Source: Paraspadella gotoi (lineage: Eukaryota > Chaetognatha). From it: a DNA stretch of 64,000 bases. The notes below the pieces were generated by a model. It was not told the DNA's origin and did no database searches. It worked only from the letters and a program-made list of their open reading frames with translations. Each line of letters begins with the position of its first letter. The first letter of the stretch is position 1. The stretch lies in NCBI GenBank assembly GCA_051294375.1, contig CM119264.1, positions 22,386,709 to 22,450,708 on the forward strand. The letters are read 5' to 3'. A program made the position numbers and the translations under genes. Of this stretch, positions 24,249-36,935 are shown piece by piece.

Positions 24249-25640
24249 CGCGACGCGCTTGCTCAATCAGGCCAGCAAAGTCATTGCCAGCAATTCTCAT
24301 TCGTAGTCACTAATGGATTTCGCGCGGTGACACTGCTCTTCCTGGTATCCTCTTTCTCGTCGAGATTGTTTTTGGTGAGAGCGGGGCGGGACGGGGGAAG
24401 AGGAGGGGAGGGAAGGGCCAAGGCATATGGGGTGTGGGAAATAGAAAATAAAGTTTGGGAACTCTGAACACTGTGGCGGGCGTGGAGGAATATGAACGAA
24501 ATAGAAAGTAGCAGAGTTTTAGCCTCGTGGAGACGGAAAAAAAAAAGGGTTTTCGTTGCAGAAGGGAAGAAAAACTTGGCGACTGGAAACATGAACTCAA
24601 TCGAGACGAAAGTGACATGTCTCAAAATGGAGGGTCTCTTAAATCTTTATTTTTGACTTGTTAAATGAAATAAAATTAAAAATTTATAAATTTGATTTTT
24701 TTTTCTGTCATCTCTTACTAGGAGGTTTTTAAAACCCGAGAACAATTCAATAAGTTAAACCCCAAGCAAACAGCGCTAACGGCGGAAAGGCCAGGCATCG
24801 TATTCGCTCGAAAACCGAGATTGTCTTCATAAATTACAAAAAAAAAAAAAACAAGGATTCGAGATTGAGGGTCAAGTCCTTGGATTCGATCCGATACAGC
24901 CTCTCAACTCCGGTCGCGGACGCGAAAACCGGCGGTGCGTCGCAATTTTCGTTTGACGGTGACGGCAGAGAGAGAGGGGGGGGCAGAGGCGCCTGCGGCC
25001 AATCTCCGATCGGCCGAAAAACTCTCTTCGCTTCCGAAATATTCACCCTCGCAACCTCATCTCCTCAAAGGCGAGAGTGTCCGGCTAATGATAGCTCGCT
25101 TCTCCTTTCTCGGCTCTATTAGTCAGATTTATTTCTTCCAACGCCAGTCATTGGTCGGAATCGTCGCGCTCTCGAAGGGTGGAAGTAGACGGGAGACGTC
25201 AATTGCGTCCCAATTTGAACTCAGCGGAAAGTTGGTTGTTGTTTTTGTGTAAGTTGGTTTTTTCCAGTTTTCCGTCAATGGGGTTCTGATTGCGATTTCT
25301 TTATCTCAGCTTTGTTTTTTTTTTTTGTTTCTCAGGTGTAACTTTGTTGTTGTTGCTGTTTTTCTTTACTTACAATAGACTACATTAGACGACGCGAGTC
25401 ATAACCTTTCGTATTGTCTTCTTCCTTGTCGTCGTCGTCGTTCCGTCGTCGTCGTCATCGTAATCGTCGGCATCGGAATTAAGAGACCGAGAAAAAAAAT
25501 GTTAAATTGAAGTGGGGCGGCCTTTTTGCCTCCCAATCAGTTACACTGATATGATTTTACGTCGTCGGAGGAAGGAAATTGGCGACCGAGGGAGAGAGAG
25601 AGAAAAAAAAAGAAACGGAAATGGACGATAATGGCATCTC

Positions 25641-25674
<34 letters not shown>

Positions 25675-25861
25675 TCTCATCTTCTCTCTCTCTCTCCTCT
25701 GGACCGTCTCCATTTTGAAGTTCCATTTGAGTCGTTGAGACATAAACCCCTTAAAAATCTCTTTACCTGTTCAAAAAAAAAGTTAATTTAATTATTTTTT
25801 TGGGGGGAAGAGGACTGGGTGGGGGTTCCATCCGAAATCGATGGCCTTCTCCTCTCGCTCT

Positions 25862-25918
<57 letters not shown>

Positions 25919-26488
25919 CTCTCTCTCTCTCTCTCTCTCTCTCTATCCGTTCCTCTCTTCTTCCATCCTCTCTTCGATATTGGAATGACCATAAATAAAA
26001 GCTCGTTCAAACGAGATTTTCCGCCCCAAATCCCCAGCCTAAGCCTCGCAATGGAAATTGAGGTTTCGAGACTTTTTTTTTACTCTTATTCGGGCAGTTG
26101 CCCATACACGTCGCGGCGCGCTGTGCGGCCGCAGCGCGAGAAGGAGACGAGAGAGAGAGAGAGCGGGAGAGCAGAGACGAGAGAGAGAGAGAGGAGAGAG
26201 AGAGAGAGGAAGAGAGAGAGAGAGAGAGAAAAGAAAAAGAGATAAATAGAAAGAGAGAGAAAAGAGAGAGATAGAAAGAAAGAGAGGGAGAAGAGACCTT
26301 CGAGTCCTCGTTAACCTCTCATTTTCCGCGGGGGCGAGAGAGGGGCGCCTTACATCATGAAGGCGAGTTTCAAAACAAAAAAGTGAAGGGAGGAGGAAAG
26401 AAGGGAAAATGGAGTAAGCGGAAATGGGAGACGGGAAATAGAGGTTGAATTGGAAAGGTTTAAGTCTAGAGAGGAGAGGAGAGGAGAG

Positions 26489-26532
<44 letters not shown>

Positions 26533-26736
26533 TAAACGAGAGAGTAAAGGGAGAAGAAGAGAGTAGAGGAGAGAAAGAGTTAAATGCAAAAACGTTTTTT
26601 AACGCAAGCACCGTTAATTAAATCAACTAGCAGTAGAAACGAGCCATAAAAACCTTCCAACCGTCGAAAAGAAAAAATTTGTTTGGCGAGTTTTCGAATC
26701 TCCACGAGGTCGTTTATGCATTAATGGCCTCAGTCG

Positions 26737-26771
<35 letters not shown>

Positions 26772-26773
26772 TC

Positions 26774-26805
<32 letters not shown>

Positions 26806-27808
26806 CCTCTTCTCTCTCTCTTTCTCCCGAAACAGGAGAATGGAAATGAAACATCGAATTTGCATCGAGTCTCGCGAGTCGACCTTTGAGTTGGCAGCCG
26901 GAATTGAACCCGCGTCTTTGCACCTGACTCGCCGATCTTTTTCTGATTCCCGCCGCTGCACCTCCGCAACGCGCCACCGGCGTAGCCTCCGCCGCCACTG
27001 GCTGCTTCCGCCCTTGACGTCAGACGCTGCCAATGCCGAGCAACGCTTCAGGCCTCACAAAACACTTTGCGACCTTTCTGCCTCGATGTCTTGAAAGCGA
27101 CTTAAGCTCTAAAGTTTCTTTTCTTTCTCCGATTTTGAGAACAAAATGTTTTTCTTCTCTTTGTCTCTCTTTTTCCTCTGTCTTTTTTGTCTCTGGTCAA
27201 TCGTCTCCCGTCCTCATCTCCCTCGCTCTCTCCTCTACTCGTCCTCCTCTCTCTCCTCTCTCCTCTCCTCGCTCTCTCTCTCCTCTCTCTCTCTCTCTCT
27301 CCTTCCCTCTCATCCGCGTAACGTCTCCAGAGTAGTTTTCCGACGACGTAATCAAATCAGATTCTCTCTCGCATCCGAGACCCTCGATTTCTTCCAAGTC
27401 GTTCTTGCTTTTATCATCCGGCCGTTGTTATTTTATCCGGTCGGGTCGGCCGCGTTCGTCGCCGTCTCGTCGCCTCGTCGTCGTCCGACCCCACGACGCC
27501 ACGGTCGTAATGCAGGAGAGCGTTAACGGGATTATTCGAAGCCCAAGAAAGGCCCATTTGCTTTTCAATGGCCGACGACCGAAGCGAGGGCGCTGAGACG
27601 GCGTCTTTTCTAGAGGCGGTGGGGGAGGGGGAACTGCGATTGGAGGGGGAGTCGTAAAGCTGCCGGGGTGGGGAGGGACGAAAGGGGTTGCGGATGCACG
27701 GCTGGGAAGAGTCGCGATTTGTCGGGACAAGGACGGGGTACGGGGATCGGAACGGATGACAGGAAGAAGGGACTGGGGGAAGTTGAGCATGCGACGAAGG
27801 CTAAAAGA
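24249..27808 (+). repeat. Repeat segment B, noisy direct copy
   Basis: Follows 13,822-17,450 in order but with a one- or two-base indel every few tens of bases, many in homopolymers or CT runs. Confidence 0.9.
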
Positions 27809-27833
27809 NNNNNNNNNNNNNNNNNNNNNNNNN
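27809..27833. other. Gap of exactly 25 N
   Basis: Located where copy orientation flips from B direct to B inverted. Confidence 0.97.
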
Positions 27834-28013
27834 GAAAAGGCAAATGGGCCTTTCTGCTCGAATATCCCGTAATCGCTCTCCTCATTACGACCGTGGCGTC
27901 GGGGGGTCGACGACGACGACGGCGACGACGACGGCGACGATAACAATAACAACGGCGATGATAAAAGCAGAAACGACTTGGAAGAAAATCGAGGGTCTTC
28001 GGATGGAGAGAGA
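27834..28013 (-). repeat. Short inverted fragment of B
   Basis: Reverse complement of about 17,020-17,210, starting with the GGCAAATGGGCC word and containing a (GAC)n tract. Confidence 0.85.
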
Positions 28014-28038
28014 NNNNNNNNNNNNNNNNNNNNNNNNN
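28014..28038. other. Gap of exactly 25 N
   Basis: Separates repeat DNA from the non-repeat island. Confidence 0.97.
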
Positions 28039-28260
28039 GGTCCCTTCTCATGATCCCCAGTCTGTCGCTGCCGATTTAGGTTCCGATGTTTATCGGCACA
28101 AAGGCACTGTTGTAAGGGTATGGCGTCAGCAACTTATCTTTCCAGGTTTGAATCTCCCGCGCGCCTAAAGAGTAGGGGGAGTTATAAAGGCTGTCTGGCA
28201 AAGCAAAAATAGCAGCGTATTTGCATCAATACACAGAGACCTTAATTAATTTGATGCCAA

Positions 28261-28758
28261 TTGGGCCTCACTTCACTGGGCGTACTAGTCGCGCCTCCCA
28301 CTTCTGTATTACGTCCACTCGTTGTTCGACCTCGTTCCCACGGCCAGTTCCTCTACCTCGGCGGGATAGGGAAAAGGGAATTAGCCCGTGATCCAGATGG
28401 GAAATCCGGGGTGGAACCGGAATTAATAATCGTCGTAAAGGTTGCCCAAGGTTCCCCGTTTTTCAAAAGAGGAGGGAACCTGGGGTTGTTCTCCCAAAAA
28501 TTTTCTTACTCGTTTGGATCGTCTCGAGATAAAAGATGTGTAATTAATAATTCGATGTTCACGCCGCAATACGCATTGCCCCATCCATTTATTCTCTTAA
28601 AAGGCCCCCATCATACTATCATTTGCGGGAGGTCCGCGATCCGCCGGGGAAGTTCCCGTTTCGACAGCGCGGTCGAACAAGGCCTTGAAAATGTACGCGA
28701 AGCATTTCAAGGTGTTCGAGAACTCGTCGGGTTCCGATCTCGGTCCGCTCCGTCCTAG
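28261..28758 (+). CDS. Hypothetical ORF in non-repeat island
   Basis: A 165-codon frame (near-cognate TTG at its 5' end) containing PELIIVVKVAQGSPFF and VEQGLENVREAFQGV. No family recognised. From about 28,600 another plus frame (LKMYAKHFKVFENSS ... VTTVHRLRMKYK, stop near 28,810) has more C/G-ending codons and may be the true exon, so only one can be right. It could belong to an unrecognised element. Confidence 0.25.
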   Translation: MGLTSLGVLVAPPTSVLRPLVVRPRSHGQFLYLGGIGKRELARDPDGKSGVEPELIIVVKVAQGSPFFKRGGNLGLFSQKFSYSFGSSRDKRCVINNSMFTPQYALPHPFILLKGPHHTIICGRSAIRRGSSRFDSAVEQGLENVREAFQGVRELVGFRSRSAPS

Positions 28759-29122
28759 AGGAGACCGCTTGTTGGTGACCACGGTTCATCGTTTACGGAT
28801 GAAATACAAATGAACAGGATTTAATCTTCGAGAAATGTTTTGTCGGTATTTCGAAAAATTAAAAGAATTAAAATCACGTTTAAAATAAAGATAAAACCAG
28901 AAGAATAAAAATTAAAATAAAAATCATTTTAATAAAAACAGATAAAAAATCCAACTTCGTCAAATAAAATCTCCAATTATTAGAATACTTTTCTAAACTC
29001 AAGTATATCCATGATATTGTCTACTGGTATTGTATCTACTATAAAAAAATTAGACACTTAGACCAGAAGAAGAGGCGCATCCTAAAATCGGAAATCCTTT
29101 TTTACTGTCAACGTACTTGGAA

Positions 29123-29428
29123 CTAGTCGAAGCCTCCTCTTGTCTCCCCCGTCTGTAGCTGGTTACGGAAAGAAGGGCCGTCCCAAACGTCCCTCGAAGT
29201 TCTGTTGCCCGCGAATAGACGCGACGGGAGCTTGGCGCCGCGTGGCTGAGCGCCGAAGCGTTTGAGGCGTCGTGGGTGGAAACGAGGACTCCAGTGATCG
29301 CCGAATGGCCAGCCGTCACGAGTGTGGTCGACGAGGGTCGTCACGAATTGTAGCGGTACATGGAGTAGACCCACAAGCTGTTCCCACAAGGTCCCGCCGC
29401 CAAGTCTTCTATCACACCACGAGGCCAT
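29123..29428 (-). CDS. Hypothetical ORF in non-repeat island
   Basis: A 101-codon minus-strand frame from ATG at 29,428, Trp- and Arg-rich (DGWPFGDHWSPRFHP, SRDVWDGPSFRNQL), with C/G-ending codons, ending TAG. No domain recognised. The local GC rise may by itself keep frames open. Confidence 0.25.
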   Translation of the reverse strand: MASWCDRRLGGGTLWEQLVGLLHVPLQFVTTLVDHTRDGWPFGDHWSPRFHPRRLKRFGAQPRGAKLPSRLFAGNRTSRDVWDGPSFRNQLQTGETRGGFD

Positions 29429-31289
29429 CCACTTGGCAGTCCGTAAATCGGCTCACAAGCCTGATGTCGGCGTGGGCTCAAAGCGGGCTCATATGGCCAT
29501 GTCAAGTCTAACTGTTAAAAGGTTCATGACAATTGGAAAATAACGTGACGTGACTCGACGTGACGGTGACCGTAATGGGTGCCAACCTCGGTAAAAAGGC
29601 CGTTTTGGACGGGCTAAAAGTCTAGAGTCATGGCCTATCATATCTGGCGTTGAAAAGAGGAGAAAAGGATGAGTGTAATCTCCTATAAAGGTGAATAAAA
29701 AACACAATATATCAAAGACAGGAGAAATGTTTTTAAAACTAATTGATACATGGAAAAATAATTGCAAAAGGAGGCGCCATATCCCTCACAATAATGATGA
29801 CATTAATTTTTTGTGTTGACAAAAAGATATGTTACTATTCCCCGCACTTGATAATGTTTTACTAATTTTGAACAACTGTAACTAAAAATTACGCAGAATA
29901 AAAAAAGCTATCTCACACTTTGAGGTAAATAAGTATACCTAATGAAATAATGAGATTGCAAAGAGCCAGTTCACTTTTTTTTGAGAAGCATGATAAAGCT
30001 TGACGATTTAAATGACAATGACAAATGCACGATATATAAGACAAAAGGCTGAGCAATTCGGCCAGAAATGAACTAAGAACATGAAAAAGACCGAGGTCAC
30101 AAACGGTCGATTGCCATCTCGACCAACCACAACGATTCCTATCTCTCATCTCAGCCTACTCCAATCCTCGCTGACTAATTCGCCATTTTGATGCCCTAAA
30201 TCCCAATCAGCGACGTCGTCGTCGTCCGTCGTTTTGTCCTTCGTCGTCGGCGGTCGTCCCGTCCTTCATCAGAAGCCGTAAAATACCGGGCGTTTCTTTT
30301 ACGCCTTCGTCCTGCTCAACTCCCCCAGTCCCTTCTTCCTGTCATCCGTTCGCGATCCCGCGTCCCGTCCTTGTCCCAGCAAATCGCGAACCTCACCGTG
30401 CAATCCGCAACCCCTTCCGTCCCTCCCCACCCCGGCAGCTTTAAACGACTCCCCCTCTCAATCGCAGTTCCCCCTCCCCCACCGCCTCTAGAAAAGACGC
30501 CGTCTCAGCGCCCTCGCTTCGGTCGTCGGCCATTAGAAAAGCAAATGGGCCTTTCTTGGCTCGAATATCCCGTTAATCGCTCTCCTCATTACAGACCGGT
30601 GGCGTCTGGGGGTCGGACGACGACGAGCGACGACGACGGCGACAACGACGCGACGAGCGGACGATAAAATAACAACGGCAGCGATGATAAAAAGCAAGAA
30701 ACGACTTGAGAAAAAAAATCGAGGGTCTTCGGATGGAGAAGAGAACTGATTTGGATTACGTCGTCGGAATAAACTCTGGAGAACGTAGCGGATAGAGGGA
30801 GGGAGAGAGAGAGAGAGAGGAGAGAGAGAAGAGTGAGAGAGACGGAAGTACGGAGGGGGGAGAGGAGAGAGAGAGCGACGAGATAAGAGGGGAGAGAGAG
30901 GAGCATTGACCAGAGACAAAAAAAGGACAGAGGAAAAAGAAACAAAGAGAGAAAAAATTTGTTCTCAAATCGGAAAGAAAAGAAACTAGAGCTTAAGTCG
31001 CTTTCAAGACTATCGAGGCAGAAAGGTCGCAAAAGTGTTGTTGAGGCGCTGAAAGCGTTGCTCGGCATTGGGCAGCTCTGACGGTCAAGGGCGGACAGCA
31101 GCCAGTGGCGGTCGGAGGCTACGCCGGTGGCGCGTTGCGGAGGTGGCAGCGGCGGGAATCAGAAAAAGATCGGCGCAGCAGAACGTCAGATGCAGTGCGG
31201 TTCAATTCCGGCTCCTAACTCAAAAGGTCGACTCGCGAAGACTCGATGCAAATTCGATGTTTCATTCCATTCTCATGTTTCGGGAGAAA

Positions 31290-31333
<44 letters not shown>

Positions 31334-31565
31334 GAAGAGAGGAGAGAGAAGAGAGAGAGAGAGGAGAGAGACGACGAGGCCATTAATGCATAAACGACCT
31401 CGTGGAGATCAGAAACTCGCCAAACAAATTTTTTCTTTTCGACGCGTTGCGAAGGTTTTTTATGGGCTCGTTTCTACTGCTAGTTGATTTATTACGGTGC
31501 TTGCGTTAAAAACGTTTTGCATTTACTCTTTCTCTCACTCACTCTCTCTTCTCCTTTCTCCTCGT

Positions 31566-31611
<46 letters not shown>

Positions 31612-32180
31612 CTCTCTCTCCTCTCCTTCTCTCTCTAGACTTAACCTTTTCCAATTCAACCTCTATTTCCGTCTCCCATTTCCGCTTACTCCCATTTTCC
31701 GCTTCTTCCCTCCTCGCCTTCACTTTTTGTTTTGAAACTCGCCTCATGATTGAAGGCGCCCCTTCTCTCGCCCCCGCGGAAAATGAGAGGTTAACGAAGG
31801 ACTCGAGTGTCTCTTCTCCCTTCTTTCTTTCTATCTCTCTCTTTCTCTCTCTTTCTATTTATCTCTTTTTCTTTTTCTCTCTCTCTCTCTCTTCCTCTCT
31901 CTCTCTCTCCGTCTCTCTCTCTCTCTCTCTCTCTCCGCCTCTCTCTCTCTCTCGTCTCCTTCTCGCGCGGGCCGCACGCGCGCCGCGACGTGTATGGGCA
32001 ACTGCCCGATAAGAGAAAAACAAAAAGTCTCAATAACCTCAATTCTCCATTGCGAGGCTTAGGCGGGATTTGGGGCGGAAATTCTCGTTTTGAACGAGCT
32101 TTTTATTTATGTCAATTCAATATCGAGAAGGATGGAAGAAGAGAGGAACGGATAGAGAGAGGAGAGAGAGAGAAGAGAGC

Positions 32181-32211
<31 letters not shown>

Positions 32212-33100
32212 AGGAGAGAGAGAGAGAGAAGAGAGGAGAGCAGAGGAGATGAGGAGATCGATTTCGGATGGAACCCACCACCCAGTCCTCTTCCCCCCAA
32301 AAAAATAATTAAAATAAACTTTTTTTTGAACAAGGTAAAGAGATTTGTAAGGAGTTTATTGTCTCAAACGACTCAAATGGCAACATTCAAAATGGAGACG
32401 GTCAGGAGAGAGAGAGAGAGAGATGAGATAGAGAGAGAGAGAGAAAAGAGAGAGAGAAGAGGAGAGAGTAGACATTATCGTCCATTTCCGTTTCTTTTTT
32501 TTTCACTCTCTCTCCCTCGGTCGCCAATTTCCTTCCCCACACGTAAATCATATCAGGTAACTGATTGGGAGGCAAAAGGCCGCCCCACTTCAATTTAACA
32601 TTTTTTTTTCTCGGTCCCTTAATCCGATGCCGACGATTTACGATGACGACGACGACGACGACGACAAGGAAGAAGACTGAATACGAAAGGTTATGACTCG
32701 CGTCGTCTAATGTAGTCTATTGTAGTTTATGTGAAGAACAAAAACAGCAACAACAACAAAGTTACACCCTGAGAATAAAACAGAAAGAAAAAAAAACAAA
32801 GCTGAGATAAAGAAATCGCAATCAACCCCATTGACGCTAAAAAACAAAAACAATTACCACAAAAACAACAACAACTTCCCGAGTCAAATTGACCAATTGA
32901 CGTCTCCCTGTCTACTTCCACCCTGTCGAAGGCGACGATTCCGACCAATGACTGGCGTTGTGAAGGAAATAAAGTCTGACCAATAAGAGGCCGAGAGAGA
33001 GAAGCGACGTCAGAGCCCGGACACTCTCGCCTTTGAGAGATGAGGTTGCGAGGGTGAAATTGTCGGAAGCGAAGAGAGTTTTTCGCCGATCGGAGATTGG

Positions 33101-33110
33101 NNNNNNNNNN
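33101..33110. other. Gap of 10 N
   Basis: Replaces part of a CpG-rich word conserved in other B copies. Confidence 0.97.
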
Positions 33111-33244
33111 CTCTGCCCCCCCCTCTCTCTCTGCCGTCACCGTCAACGAAATTGCGACGCACCCCGGGTTTTCGCGGCGCGACCGGAGTTGAGAGGCCTT
33201 ATCGGGAATCGAATCCAAGACTGACCCTCATCTCGAATCCTTTT

Positions 33245-33269
33245 NNNNNNNNNNNNNNNNNNNNNNNNN
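33245..33269. other. Gap of exactly 25 N
   Basis: Lies in the poly-T tract of the B arm. Confidence 0.97.
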
Positions 33270-33828
33270 TCCTTTTTTTTCTTTTTTTTTAGGACAATCT
33301 CGTTTCGAGCGAATACGATGCCTGGACCTTTCCGCGTTAGCGCTGTTTTGCTTTGTTTAACTTAGCCTGTTCATCGGGTTTTAAAACCTCTAGTAAGAGA
33401 TGACAGAAAAAAAATCAAATTATAAATTTTTAAATTTTATTTCATTAAACAAGCTCAAAATAAAGATTTAAGAGACCTCCATTTTGAGACATGTTCACTT
33501 TCGTTCGATTGAGTTCATGTTTCCCTCGCCAATTTTTCTTCCCTTCGCAACGAAAACCTTTTTTTTTTCGTCTCCACGAGGCTAAACTCTGCTACTTCTA
33601 TTTCGTTCATATTCCACGCCCGCACAGGTGTTCAGACTCCCAAACTTTATTCTTCTATTCTCCCCCCCCATTGGCCTTGGCTTCCCTCCCCCTCTTCCTC
33701 CCCCCCTCACCAAAAACAATCTCGACGAGAAAGAGGGATAAGCCCAGAAGAAGCGTGTCAACCGCGCGAATCCATTAGTTGTACATATCAGAATAATAGA
33801 ATTGCTGGCATGACTTTGCTGGCCTGCA

Positions 33829-34233
33829 ATTGAGCCACAGCGCGTCGCCGACCCTGATCACGAACGCGCGCCGCAACCGAACGAGAATGCCCCAAGCTGG
33901 ACACGGCGGAAAGCCCCCGCCCATACCCGGAAAGAGACGAGAAGAAGACGCACAGAGAGAGACAAGAACAGAGGAGAGACACAAAACAAAACGAGAGACC
34001 AACGCAGAGAGACCCCAAGAGGACCCTCACGGAGAGAAAGAGGAATCGAGGGAGAATCAAGCAGAGAAGGACCGAGGGTAGATCAGCAGAAGCACCGCCC
34101 AACACCGGGAAGATGCCCCGGCGCGGAAGAGAGAGAGGCGACGCGAGAGGCAGAAAAAAAAACCAAATACAGAAGAGACAATGGCAAGAAGGAGCACCGG
34201 AGCAAGGGAAGAAAGAGGAGAAAGGGAGAGAGA
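33829..34233 (+). repeat. 405-bp GC-rich spacer, copy 1
   Basis: Matches 34,860-35,264 with offset 1,031 and no difference seen, although the DNA on both sides is noisy. It starts directly after the arm-end word TGCTGGCCTG, where other copies have an unrelated spacer. Frames inside (83 codons plus, up to 221 codons minus across the second copy) are compositionally biased and not recognised. Confidence 0.88.
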
Positions 34234-34319
34234 TTTTTAGAGAGATAAGCAAGGATAATCATCGAGAGGGAGTTGCCGAAACAGTCAGATACTAGAAAAA
34301 TAGATAGAGGAGAGGCGAG

Positions 34320-34859
34320 CCTTTTCGAGCGAATACGATGCCTGGACCTTTTCCGCCGTTAGCGCTGTTTGGCTTTGGGTTTAACTTTAGCTGTTCATCG
34401 GTTTTAAAACCTCTAGTAAGAGATGACAGAAAAAAATCAAATTTATAAATTTTTAAATTTTATTTCATTTAACAAGTCAAAAATAAAGATTTAAGAGACC
34501 TCCCATTTTGAGACATGTCACTTTCGTTCGATTGAGTTCCATGTTTCCCAGTCGCCAAGTTTTTCTTCCCTTCGCCAACGAAAACCTTTTTTTTTTCGTC
34601 TCCACGAGGCTAAACTCTGCTACTTCTATTTCGTTCATATTCCACGCCCGCACAGGTGTTCAGACTCCCAACTTTATTCTTCTATTCTCCCCCCCCATGC
34701 CTTGGCTTCCCTCCCCTTTCCTTCTTCCTCCCCCTCACCAAAAACAATCTCGACGAGAAAGAGGATAAGCCCAGAAGAAGCGTTGTCAATCCGCGCGAAT
34801 CCATTAGTGTGTACATATCAGAATAATAGAATTGGCTGGCATTGACTTGCTGGCCTGCA
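34320..34859 (-). repeat. Partial inverted B arm
   Basis: Repeats the B-arm inner end seen at 33,300-33,826 and ends at the same arm-end word. Confidence 0.88.
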
Positions 34860-35264
34860 ATTGAGCCACAGCGCGTCGCCGACCCTGATCACGAACGCGC
34901 GCCGCAACCGAACGAGAATGCCCCAAGCTGGACACGGCGGAAAGCCCCCGCCCATACCCGGAAAGAGACGAGAAGAAGACGCACAGAGAGAGACAAGAAC
35001 AGAGGAGAGACACAAAACAAAACGAGAGACCAACGCAGAGAGACCCCAAGAGGACCCTCACGGAGAGAAAGAGGAATCGAGGGAGAATCAAGCAGAGAAG
35101 GACCGAGGGTAGATCAGCAGAAGCACCGCCCAACACCGGGAAGATGCCCCGGCGCGGAAGAGAGAGAGGCGACGCGAGAGGCAGAAAAAAAAACCAAATA
35201 CAGAAGAGACAATGGCAAGAAGGAGCACCGGAGCAAGGGAAGAAAGAGGAGAAAGGGAGAGAGA
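34860..35264 (+). repeat. 405-bp GC-rich spacer, copy 2
   Basis: Second copy of the 33,829-34,233 spacer, followed by purine-rich DNA that matches 63,780-64,000. Confidence 0.88.
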
Positions 35265-35689
35265 TATTTGAGAGAGATAGCAAGGATAAATAGAGAGGGA
35301 GTTGGGTAGATACTAGATAGGATAGAGGAGAGCGAGGGTAAAATAAAAGAAATAGTAAGAATGAGAGAGAAAGAGAAGGTTTTTCAGCTCCTTTTTTATC
35401 ATTTTTACAAATATTAATAAATCCAACATAATAAGCTGTAATAAAGGCCAGAAGGACCGAAACATCCAAGAAATCGCGAATGTTCTTCTTTACTAATGAG
35501 GTCTTCTTGCCCTCTCGTTTGTTTTTCTTTCCAATCGTGCATGGGTCTGTTAATTCGCTTCATTATAATATTATATTTATATATATTTATATATATATTT
35601 ATAATATGGTATTATAAAATATAACAACAAATTTAAGAAGGTTCTTTGGTTGGTGTAATATGGTTTTGCTGCATCAAAATAAAAATTAA
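35265..35689 (-). repeat. Spacer fragment related to repeat A
   Basis: First part matches the window's right end (63,780-64,000). The part near 35,500-35,690 is a diverged match to 44,365-44,570, the A spacer in inverted orientation. Confidence 0.7.
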
Positions 35690-35697
35690 GTAGGATA

Positions 35698-36935
35698 TAG
35701 GGTTCGATAACCGTTAATTTTTTTAGGAAATTTCGCTTAAACCGTTAAAACTAACATTTTAACGGTTTAACCGTTAAGATCGGTTAATTTTAATAATTCA
35801 CTTTAAATTTAAAATATTAGATTTAAAACAAAATAAAGTATTTAATGGTATTTTCTCTTTAACTCTGGCTCTTGAATGCGCTGATAAAGACTTGAAACAG
35901 AGTCGAAACATGTCTATTTTTTATGTCAAATAAATTGTTGTGTAACAAAACAAATATTTTTGCTAATCTCATAACACAACGAAACGAAAGGATACCAATC
36001 AAATTCTAATTCTCATATTTTGTTTTCTCTTTCTCTCTTTGCTTTCTCTTTTTTTCTCTACTTCTTCTATTCCCATTTATTTTTTTAGTTGTAGTTTCTT
36101 AAACGCATGTTTTCTGTTGTTAATCTTTCATAAACTAATGACCAATAGGTCATTGACCATAAATATAAATATAAATTTTTAATTTATTCATAGACTGGTT
36201 GATTTATCGATTGATTCAAAATATTTATTGAATTAATAAATATATTTTTTAGTTTAGTTAAAAAGTATATACATCATTATTCTTTTTTATATGTCTTTTT
36301 TAAGATTCGTCCCTTCTATTATTAATTTTTAAATTTTTTAAAATAATTTTTTTTATTTTGTTTTTATTCATTTTTCATTCATTCGGTTTTATTTCATTTG
36401 CTTTCTTTGTTAATTTTAAAGAGGAAAGAAAAAGAGAGAAAAAGTATAAATAAGAGGAATTATTTATTTTTAGCTTAAATTGAAATACATATTATTGCAT
36501 GAAGGGCAAAAAAAAGGAAAAAGGTAAAAGCAAGAGGCGAAAAAGGAAGAAAAAGAAGGGGAGATGGAAAGAAAAAGGGAGAAAAGTGATAATGGAAAAA
36601 GAAAGGAACAGGAGAGTAAATTAAAGGGGAAGAAAGAATAAGAGAGAGATGAGGATAGAAAAAAAAGAAGTAAATAACAAAGGAAAAAAGCAGGGAAAAT
36701 TGAGGAGAAGAGAGAGAGGGGTAAAAATATTGGTAAAGGAGGAGGAGGAATAAGAGAGAACAGAAAAAAAAATAGGTTTTTTTTTTAAATTTTAAAGATT
36801 TCATACCAAAAATGAAAAAAATCACATTTAAAAATTAAGCGAATTTAACCGTTAAAATGAATATATTAACGGTTTAAAGTTAAATTATTTTTAACCGTTA
36901 ATAAACGTTAACAGTTAACGGTTAACGGAACACTA
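35698..36935. mobile_element. Non-autonomous hAT-type DNA transposon
   Basis: The ends are inverted repeats: TAGGGTTCGATAACCGTTAA at the left and, reading inward from the right, TAGTGTTCCGTTAACCGTTA. Both fit the YARNG start typical of hAT elements. Flanks carry GTAGGATA (35,690-35,697) and GTAGGCATA (36,936-36,944), an 8-bp target-site duplication with one indel. Subterminal AACCGTTAA/TTAACGGTT words repeat at both ends. The 1.24-kb interior is AT-rich with a purine-rich stretch (36,420-36,770) and no transposase. Repeat A copies at 44,560, 13,060 and 23,490 lack the insertion. Confidence 0.75.

Larger units (their letters stand above)
28039..29789. other. Non-repeat island between B copies
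   Basis: I found no match to other parts of the window. It contains the two hypothetical frames and an AT-rich tract (28,790-29,050). Confidence 0.5.
29790..33826 (-). repeat. Repeat segment B, noisy inverted copy
   Basis: Runs in order as the reverse complement of B from about 18,000 back to 13,840, with frequent small indels, a 10-N gap at 33,101 and a 25-N gap at 33,245. Confidence 0.9.

Noticed and set aside
33788-35469. Minus-strand frames of 154-221 codons rich in Leu, Ser and Cys
   Set aside because: Amino-acid bias follows the purine-rich spacer; the opposite strand is equally open and no motif is present.
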